DNA of 24,061 bases, taken from assembly GCA_964436235.1 (NCBI GenBank), contig CAYTCW010000068.1:1-24061 (forward strand), written 5' to 3'. Origin of the DNA: UBA9980 sp964436235 (GTDB taxonomy: Bacteria > Muiribacteriota > UBA9980). A program made the position numbers and the translations under genes. Below the pieces are notes generated by a model. It saw only the letters and a list, made by a program, of their open reading frames with translations. It was not told where the DNA came from and searched no databases. Of this stretch, positions 1 to 5,643 are shown in pieces (position 1 is the first letter of the stretch; every line of letters starts with the position of its first letter).

Positions 1-114
1 AAATTAAATCAAACAAATTTTTATAACTATATAAAATTTCCAGTTTTATGTAATTTTCAGGGATATAATAAAAATTGTTATTTTTTAGAGCATTACCGTG
101 AGACGAAATATTAA
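1..114 (+). other. AT-rich left edge, possible C-terminal fragment of a cut-off gene
   Basis: The first 115 bases are much richer in A and T than the rest of the window. Frame 1 on the plus strand is open from the edge for 37 codons and stops with TAA at 112-114. The predicted peptide is rich in Asn, Tyr, Phe and Lys and resembles no family I know. The minus strand is also open toward the edge over much of this stretch, so at most one of the two can be real. AT-rich sequence often looks open by chance. From 115 to 161, before the stop of the transporter gene, I see only short GC-rich palindromes such as ccggccgg. A partial gene converging on the transporter is possible but not shown. Confidence 0.2.
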
Positions 115-161
115 TTTCCCCCGTCGCGTTTTCTTAAATAACCGGCCGGCAAATGCCACGG

Positions 162-1037
162 CTAATTAGTTTTATAATATTTAGAGCTTAAGATAAGCCA
201 GCTTCCGCTCATAACTAAAAACAGGCCGTAATAAAAGAGGCTGTCGAGTTTTTCGCCGATGAAAAGCACGGCGAATAAAGTTGCCAGAGCGGGTTTCAGC
301 AGAAAAATAACGGATGCCGAGATCGGTGAATATTTTTTAATCGTATTTATAAAAGTTATGTATCCGACGCCGCTGACGGCTATTCCGAGGAAGAAAAGAA
401 TTGCTATATTTTCAGTCTTTGAAAAGAAAACGGGCGGCAAAAAGAGCCCTCTGCCCGAAAAAATAAGATAAGCGGCCATTACCAGAAGTCCGGAAAAAAA
501 AGAAACTATATTGATTATTACGGGCTTATGTGCGGCGGCGGCTTTTTTATTGACTATAATATAAACGGCGAATATCATGGAGGAAAGCAGGGCGAACATG
601 GCTCCTGCGCTTATATGAAGGCCGTGGCGGGCCATAACTAACGCCACGCCGCATATACCGGCAATAACGCCGGCAAAGCATCGCATATTAAATCTTTCTT
701 CACCTGATAATATTGAAAATAAAAAAACGAAAAACGGGTTAGAGCAGAATATTACGGCGGCGGTTGCCGCGTGGCTGTATTTAACCGCGAGCTGCAGCAA
801 AGACATTGCTAAGGTAATATTAATAACTCCGAGCATGGCTAATAATTTAAAATCCTGATAGTTAATTTTTTTTATATCGCCGAGTATTTTTTTATAATGG
901 GCGTAAACTATAATAGTTACAAGCCCTAAGGCGAAGCGGTAAAAGGTGAGCGTAACCGCGTCGACGAAATTCATTAAATTTTTTGAACTTACCTCTAACA
1001 GACTGAACAGAATTAGTGTTATACTGAAGTTAAGCAT
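162..1037 (-). CDS. DMT-superfamily transporter, EamA family
   Basis: This 291-residue protein is almost entirely hydrophobic. Its successive hydrophobic stretches fit the ten membrane helices of the drug/metabolite transporter superfamily, built as two five-helix EamA repeats. Family-like details are a charged cytoplasmic loop near residues 48-62, a helix start with SHAATAAVIF near 88-97, and a second-repeat segment with SPISASVIFLLKPALATL near 239-256. Related proteins export amino acids, metabolites or drugs across the inner membrane, and the substrate cannot be read from sequence. The ATG at 1037 has only a weak purine-rich site upstream, but it starts at the first helix as expected and a good promoter lies 45 bp upstream. 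The gene is divergent from the next one and has no visible link to the chemotaxis cluster. Confidence 0.85.
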   Translation of the reverse strand: MLNFSITLILFSLLEVSSKNLMNFVDAVTLTFYRFALGLVTIIVYAHYKKILGDIKKINYQDFKLLAMLGVINITLAMSLLQLAVKYSHAATAAVIFCSNPFFVFLFSILSGEERFNMRCFAGVIAGICGVALVMARHGLHISAGAMFALLSSMIFAVYIIVNKKAAAAHKPVIINIVSFFSGLLVMAAYLIFSGRGLFLPPVFFSKTENIAILFFLGIAVSGVGYITFINTIKKYSPISASVIFLLKPALATLFAVLFIGEKLDSLFYYGLFLVMSGSWLILSSKYYKTN

Positions 1038-1081
1038 CTTAAATTGCCGGCTCTTTCCATCTTAATAATGTTATGAATGGA

Positions 1082-1110
1082 ATTATAACAGAATAAGATT
1101 GAAATATCAA
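1082..1110 (-). promoter_or_regulatory. Sigma-70-type promoter of the EamA transporter gene
   Basis: Read on the minus strand, TTGATA (1110-1105) and TATAAT (1087-1082) are separated by 17 bases. This is a near-consensus housekeeping promoter about 45 bp upstream of the transporter ATG. Activity is inferred from the match only. Confidence 0.7.
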
Positions 1111-1146
1111 TGCTGAATTAGAGGCAAATTGGATAACATAATTCTA

Positions 1147-1175
1147 TTGACATTATAACTAATATTTGATAAAAT
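1147..1175 (+). promoter_or_regulatory. Sigma-70-type promoter of the Pro/Ala-rich membrane protein gene
   Basis: TTGACA (1147-1152) and TAAAAT (1170-1175) are separated by exactly 17 bases, and transcription should begin near 1182. This leaves a leader of about 80 nt before the ATG at 1263. The leader holds two similar purine-rich motifs (acggagtgat and acggaggtta) besides the ribosome binding site gggggagtgg just before the start. Confidence 0.75.
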
Positions 1176-1262
1176 GCGATCTATCTTTTTTGTACATTAC
1201 TGATATCAACGGAGTGATATATCCACACGGAGGTTACTAATAAAATCAAGGGGGAGTGGATA

Positions 1263-2555
1263 ATGTCACAAAATCATTCAATCCAGAGCTCAAAAAAGAG
1301 CACATTCGAGCAAACGGCGGCCGGTATCGGCTCATCAGAGGCGCACGGCGGCAATACCACAAAACACACGGTAGAAACTAATCATCCGGTTTACAAAACT
1401 AAAATTTTAGTAGTAAACTCTATTCGCAATGAAATTGATTATCCGGGAGAAATTAAGTCGCAGATCGCCCGTATAACTCAAATTTTACCGGTTAATATTC
1501 CGCGCTCGCTCATAGCGATTCTTTTTACGCTCATCATAGTTCCGGTGATTTTTTCACCCGGTATTTTCATGCCCGATTTTCTCGCGGCAGCTGGCGGCGG
1601 AGTAACCGTCAGCCAGTTTAAATTTCCTGAAGCCGTATTCAAAAATTTAAACTTCGACAACCGCGATATACTCAAATCACAGATAGACCATCTGATTACA
1701 AGCTATAATAAAAGGCTCAAACACTACTGTCCGGAATCAGAAATATCAAAACTGATCGCTTCGAGAATAATAACCGCCGAATATATCTGGATGAACGCTA
1801 CTGACGATCTGTTTTTTGATTATATGATGGCTCAGATCGCAAATATTAAAATCAAGCCCTACTTCGGCTATGCTCGCAACAGCCGCACTCCTAACCGTAC
1901 CGCATCTCTCGGCAGATGGGCCGTTGAGACGGAACGCATCGATTACGAAAAAAAATTAGTTAAATTCATGCAGAAATATCCTGAAATTTACGAAAAAGCC
2001 AACTTCGACCGTCTTGAAAAAATAAGCGACTTAATAACCGAAGCGGTAATGACTCACACTTACATAGTCAATGAAACAAAAACGGTTATTGTCGAATATA
2101 AAAAACCGGTTAAAAAAGTTAAAAAAAGCCGCCGCAAATCAAGTTCAAAAAGAAGCGCGGTAAAAAAGGATAACGAAAGCGCAAAATCATCAGCTAAAGA
2201 AGAAAACGCTTCCGCACCCGCAAAAACTGAAACCGCGGTAACCGAACCAGTTCCAGCGCCAGCTCCGGCTCCTGCTCCGGAACCGGAACCTGAAATGACG
2301 CCGGCACCCGCTCCCGAACCAGTTCCAGCGCCTGAAGCGGCACCCGCTCCGAAAGAAGACCCTAAAAATAAAGCTAAGGCAAAACCGAAACAGGATAAAA
2401 AAGCCGGCCGCGTAACGACTCCCGCTCCCGCAGCACCGGCGCCCGCTGAAACTGCACCTGCACCGGCCGAAGCGCCCGCAAATCCGGGCGACATGGTTCC
2501 GCCGCCCGCGCCAGAACCGATGCCGGAACCGCCACAGGAAAACCCGGGCAATTAA
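1263..2555 (+). CDS. Unrecognised one-pass membrane protein with Pro/Ala/Glu/Lys-rich tail
   Basis: I do not recognise this 430-residue protein. Residues 1-80 are polar and carry no signal peptide. One hydrophobic segment at about 82-101 should span the membrane. Residues 105-275 look like a folded, mostly helical domain with aromatic residues and a single cysteine (C156). Residues 279-312 are strongly basic. Residues 315-430 are a low-complexity tail of PAPAP and PEPE units broken by a Lys-rich patch at 364-382. The layout (short cytoplasmic part, one helix, long Pro-rich extension) recalls TonB or other envelope-spanning proteins, but no TonB C-terminal domain is visible. The start is backed by gggggagtgg 5 bp upstream. 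The gene has its own promoter and terminator and appears monocistronic. Confidence 0.75.
   Translation: MSQNHSIQSSKKSTFEQTAAGIGSSEAHGGNTTKHTVETNHPVYKTKILVVNSIRNEIDYPGEIKSQIARITQILPVNIPRSLIAILFTLIIVPVIFSPGIFMPDFLAAAGGGVTVSQFKFPEAVFKNLNFDNRDILKSQIDHLITSYNKRLKHYCPESEISKLIASRIITAEYIWMNATDDLFFDYMMAQIANIKIKPYFGYARNSRTPNRTASLGRWAVETERIDYEKKLVKFMQKYPEIYEKANFDRLEKISDLITEAVMTHTYIVNETKTVIVEYKKPVKKVKKSRRKSSSKRSAVKKDNESAKSSAKEENASAPAKTETAVTEPVPAPAPAPAPEPEPEMTPAPAPEPVPAPEAAPAPKEDPKNKAKAKPKQDKKAGRVTTPAPAAPAPAETAPAPAEAPANPGDMVPPPAPEPMPEPPQENPGN
2242..2332 (+). repeat. Low-complexity Pro/Ala coding repeat
   Basis: The tail of the membrane protein is encoded by imperfect short repeats. A 19-base unit beginning CCGAACCAGTTCC occurs at 2242-2260 and again, identical, at 2314-2332. 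Such tracts can expand or shrink by slippage, so tail length may vary between strains. Confidence 0.7.
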
Positions 2556-2632
2556 TATAACTTAAAAATCGATAACTAAAAATAATAAAACACCCGGCAT
2601 ATAACAAATAAAATAATAACACATATAAGTTC

Positions 2633-2680
2633 AAAATGAACCGATTTGTTCAAAAAGATGAACATTTTGGTTCATTTTTT
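2633..2680 (+). terminator. Rho-independent terminator after the membrane protein gene
   Basis: AAAATGAACC (2633-2642) pairs perfectly with GGTTCATTTT (2669-2678). An inner stem TGTTC (2647-2651) with GAACA (2660-2664) continues the hairpin across a small internal loop. The descending arm runs into six Ts (2675-2680). It lies 78 bp past the stop and separates this gene from the chemotaxis cluster. Confidence 0.75.
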
Positions 2681-2738
2681 ATTAAGACCGATATACCTTA
2701 ACGGTATTATTCCTTGAACGCGGCAACTTTTTATATTA

Positions 2739-2754
2739 CGGCACACTTGTTGCT
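2739..2754 (+). promoter_or_regulatory. Sigma-54 (-24/-12) promoter of the chemotaxis cluster
   Basis: The sequence CGGCAC, then five bases, then TTGCT matches the sigma-54 consensus TGGCAC-N5-TTGCA/T at every position except the first T. The invariant GG (2740-2741) and GC (2752-2753) are at the required spacing. Transcription would start near 2765, about 45 nt before the TTG start of the receiver gene. No good sigma-70 pair is seen between 2681 and 2800. Sigma-54 promoters need an ATP-driven activator bound upstream. A possible site is ATACC-N5-GGTAT at 2693-2707, about 65 bp before the start point. The match is seen directly, while function is inferred. Confidence 0.65.
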
Positions 2755-2771
2755 TTTTAAAAATTGTTTTT

Positions 2772-2787
2772 AATAATGGCCATTATT
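2772..2787 (+). repeat. 16-bp perfect palindrome in the leader of the chemotaxis cluster
   Basis: AATAATGG (2772-2779) is followed directly by its reverse complement CCATTATT (2780-2787). It begins about 7 nt after the predicted sigma-54 start point and ends 8 bp before the ribosome binding site. With no loop it is more like a dimeric protein-binding site than an RNA hairpin. An operator role is a guess. Confidence 0.5.
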
Positions 2788-2809
2788 TTTAAACGGGAGG
2801 ATGATTAAT

Positions 2810-3307
2810 TTGAACATTCTTATAATCGATGACGATCCCGGGTGTCTTGACAGCTTATCGAGCTCCCTGCAGTTATATTCCCACAACTGCGAAGCTCACA
2901 CCAACGCGGTAAAAGCCATTGAAATTTACCGCGGCAACTATTCAAAATACGATCTTGTCATAACCGATATGAAAATGCCCGTTATGAGCGGGATCGAAGT
3001 TCTTCAAAAAGCCCTCGAAATAAACAAGGAAGCAAAAGTTATAATAATTACCGCCTACGGCGACGTCGAAACCGCCATATCAGCGGTAAATAACCATGCC
3101 TACGCCTTTTTCGGCAAACCCATCAATTTTCAGGAATTGCTCGAAACCATCGAACGCATTGAAGGTGAAAACACCGATAAAAAACTCACCATGGAAGAGC
3201 AAAAAAAAGTCAGTGAAGAGTACGCCCGGCTGAAAAAAGCCTATGAAGAGCTCCAATCGCTGTTAAATAAAGAACGCGGCCGCGGCGGGGAGGGCAAAGC
3301 AAAATGA
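2810..3307 (+). CDS. Receiver-domain response regulator with C-terminal coiled coil
   Basis: A CheY-like receiver domain fills residues 1-118. It has the acidic pocket D7-D8-D9, the phospho-acceptor D53, the switch residue T81 and K103. The stretch from TAYGDVETAI to the KP motif is typical of receivers from the NtrC class, but no AAA+ or DNA-binding domain follows. Residues 125-165 are charged and form a likely coiled coil, so output may be through protein contact or dimerisation. I chose TTG at 2810 because GGGAGG (2795-2800) directly abuts the ATG at 2801, while the TTG is 9 bp away and gives the normal receiver N-terminus. Its stop overlaps the cheA start by ATGA, so the two are coupled and CheA is the likely phosphodonor. 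Confidence 0.85.
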   Translation: MNILIIDDDPGCLDSLSSSLQLYSHNCEAHTNAVKAIEIYRGNYSKYDLVITDMKMPVMSGIEVLQKALEINKEAKVIIITAYGDVETAISAVNNHAYAFFGKPINFQELLETIERIEGENTDKKLTMEEQKKVSEEYARLKKAYEELQSLLNKERGRGGEGKAK

Positions 3308-5492
3308 GCAGCATAATTAACGATGAAAAACAAGAATTCGTTTCTGAATTCGTCAATTCGAGCAGAGAACTTCTTGACGACGTAGAGCCGCAGATATTAG
3401 CGCTCGAAAAAAGTTCCGACGCTTACGGCCAGCTTGACCCCGAAATATTAAACACGATATTCAGGCTGTTTCACACTTTGAAAGGCACTGCTGCTTTTGT
3501 CGATCTGCAGACGATCACAAGCGTTACTCACGAGGCCGAAACCCTTCTTGACATATTCAGAAAAGAAAAAGTAGGCCTCCAGACCGAACATATAGATCTG
3601 CTCTGCCGCACGAGCGATTTCATACGAAATATTCTCGATACGGTCGAAAATCAACTCGACGACAAAGGATTTGAAAACATCGCAAGCGAAATTGTAGTCG
3701 ATTTAAAAAATACCATAGCCGCGGTTTCTTCAGAAACCGGAGGCGGTCAGAATTTATCGCCTGAAAATTTTAACGGCGGCGCAGCCCCGGCATCAATAAA
3801 AGGCGCAGTCGTTAAAAACACCGGACAAAATACTGAAAAACCAGCGGTAGAAGCAAAAAAAGAAACCGATAATACGCAAGAAGAAAATAATTTCGAAGAG
3901 GAACTTAAATTAGTAATAACGCCCGAAATGCAGGCGCGCTTCACGCAGGAAACAGGCGAATTATGCGAAGAAGCCGAACTCATGCTTCTGGCCTTCGAAA
4001 GAGTGCCCGATAATTTAGAACTCGCCGCCAACGCGTTCCGCGCGCTCCACAGCATCAAAGGCAACGCCGGCTTTTTCGGATTCGCCGAACTCGAAAAGAT
4101 AAGCCACGCCGCTGAAAATATACTCGACTCGCTGAGAAACGGCGCAAAACAGCCCGATAAAAATATAATGTCGGTTATATTGGCTTCAATAGATTATTTA
4201 AGAAACGGCGCAAAAAAAATTAGCGAAAATTCCGCGATAGACGAAAATGAAACGGCAAAATTAGCCGCGGCATTAGAATCTTTAAACAATGAAGGTATCG
4301 ATTCAACCGAAAAAGAAAGCAATTCATTATCTAATAGCTCTCCTGCAATGTCCAGTCCGGAAAGCGGCGAAGCCGATGGGGCTAAAAACGGCCTTGAAAG
4401 CGAAAATCTTGACGGCCAGATCAAGCCGAACGACCCCGCCGCAAAGGATATTCAAAAATCATCAGCGGCATCGATTGCTTCAACTTCGCAATATATACGC
4501 ATCGACACCGAAAAACTCGACGCCCTTCTCGATCTTGTCGGCGAAATGGTAATAGCCGAATCCATGGTGGCTAATTGCCCCGACCTTAAAGGGCTTCAGC
4601 TCGAAAAATTCGAAAAAGCGATCCATCATCTGAATAAAATAACCCGCGACATCCAGGAAACCGCTCTTGCAATGCGCATGATACCGCTTTCTTCGACTTT
4701 CCATAAAATGGAGAGGCTTGTGCGCGATCTGTCGAATAAATTCAATAAAAAGATCAAACTAGAAATAGCCGGCGAAGAAACCGAAGTAGATAAAACCATA
4801 ATAGAGCAAATTTCAGACCCGTTGGTTCACGTTATCCGCAATTCAATCGACCACGGCCTCGAATCAAACGAAGAACGCGTAAAGGCCGGAAAGCCTTCAG
4901 CGGGAACTATCCGTATCGAAGCGAAACATTCGGCGGGCGAAGTGTGGATAATAATCGAAGACGACGGACGCGGCCTCAACCGCGAAAAAATCATTAAAAA
5001 AGCCGTCGAAAACTCTCTTATAAAAGGCGACGGATCCGAATTAAAAGACGAAGAAGTATGGAAGCTCATATTCGAACCGGGTTTTTCGACGGCCGAAAAG
5101 GTGTCGAATATCTCGGGACGCGGAGTGGGCATGGANNNNNNNNNNNNNNNNNNNNNNNNNNNNNNNNNNNNNNNNNNNNNNNNNNNNNNNNNNNNNNNNN
5201 NNNNNNNNNNNNNNNNNNNNNNNNNNNNNNNNNNNAGATGTATGACATAAAATCGCTATATACTAAGCTCGAAGACGGGCTTTTGATCATAGTCGAAAAT
5301 AACGAAAAAAAATGCTGCCTCTTCGTAGATGAATTAATCGGGCAGCAGCAGATAGTAATAAAAGGATTATCAAATTACCTCGGCCACGTGCGCGGCGTTT
5401 CCGGATGCGCGATAATGGGCGACGGCGAAGTAAGCCTTATACTCGATATCGGCGATCTTATAAACAGCATGGAACTGTCTGTAACGGCTTAA
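3304..5492 (+). CDS. cheA: Chemotaxis histidine kinase CheA with two Hpt domains, broken by a scaffold gap
   Basis: CheA autophosphorylates on an Hpt histidine under receptor control and passes phosphate to response regulators. The first Hpt has FHTLKG with H57. A second has ALHSIKGNAGF with H249. The dimerisation helices are at about 395-455, and the kinase domain shows N513 in the RNSIDHG motif, DDGRG near 553, a PGFST motif near 592 and SGRGVGM at 604-610. The coding then enters 100 Ns (5136-5235). After them 84 residues of the C-terminal CheW-like domain follow, with LIGQQQIVIKGL and a TAA at 5490-5492. The second part lies in another frame only because the N run is a placeholder. The missing part is the end of the ATPase domain and the first half of the CheW-like domain. 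The long linkers around residues 140-200 and 325-395 are acidic and polar. Confidence 0.95.
5136..5235. other. Scaffold gap of 100 N inside cheA
   Basis: Exactly 100 Ns separate the G2 box of CheA from the middle of its CheW-like domain. The reading frames on the two sides do not agree across 100 bases. A gap length of 3n+2 is needed to restore one frame. Comparison with the usual spacing in CheA suggests roughly 85-90 missing residues, about 255-270 bases. Confidence 0.95.
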
Positions 5493-5643
5493 ATTTATTA
5501 CCGGACAAACATAAAAACTTAGTATAAATAGATATAAATAAAAATATGATTGTAAGATGAAAATTGCGGAAGTCAACCATAAGAAAAAATGAAAGTAAAA
5601 GTAAATTTATAGACAAAACAAAAAAATAAAAGAGGTGGATTGT
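5493..5643 (+). other. AT-rich spacer between cheA and the first receptor gene
   Basis: This 151-bp stretch is rich in A and holds a short direct repeat (TATAAAT at about 5524 and 5533). I see no convincing -35/-10 pair, no hairpin with a T-run and no sigma-54 or sigma-28 motif. The ribosome binding site AGAGGTGG (5631-5638) closes it. A weak internal promoter cannot be excluded. Confidence 0.4.

Noticed and set aside
2060..2551. Long open frame on the minus strand opposite the Pro/Ala-rich tail
   Set aside because: Its Gly/Ala/Ser-rich product is the antisense of the repetitive Pro/Ala codons. It has no ribosome binding site and overlaps a better supported gene.
2687..2694. ACCGATAT resembling the -10 box of a sigma-28 (flagellar) promoter
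   Set aside because: No TAAA-type -35 box lies about 15 bases upstream. That stretch is part of the terminator hairpin.
5058..5492. Separate small gene starting before the N run and ending at 5492
   Set aside because: The start lies in the wrong frame of cheA. The real coding part is the CheA C-terminus after the gap.
5593..5643. Internal sigma-70 promoter before the first receptor gene
   Set aside because: TATAGA at about 5610 has no acceptable -35 box 16-18 bases upstream.
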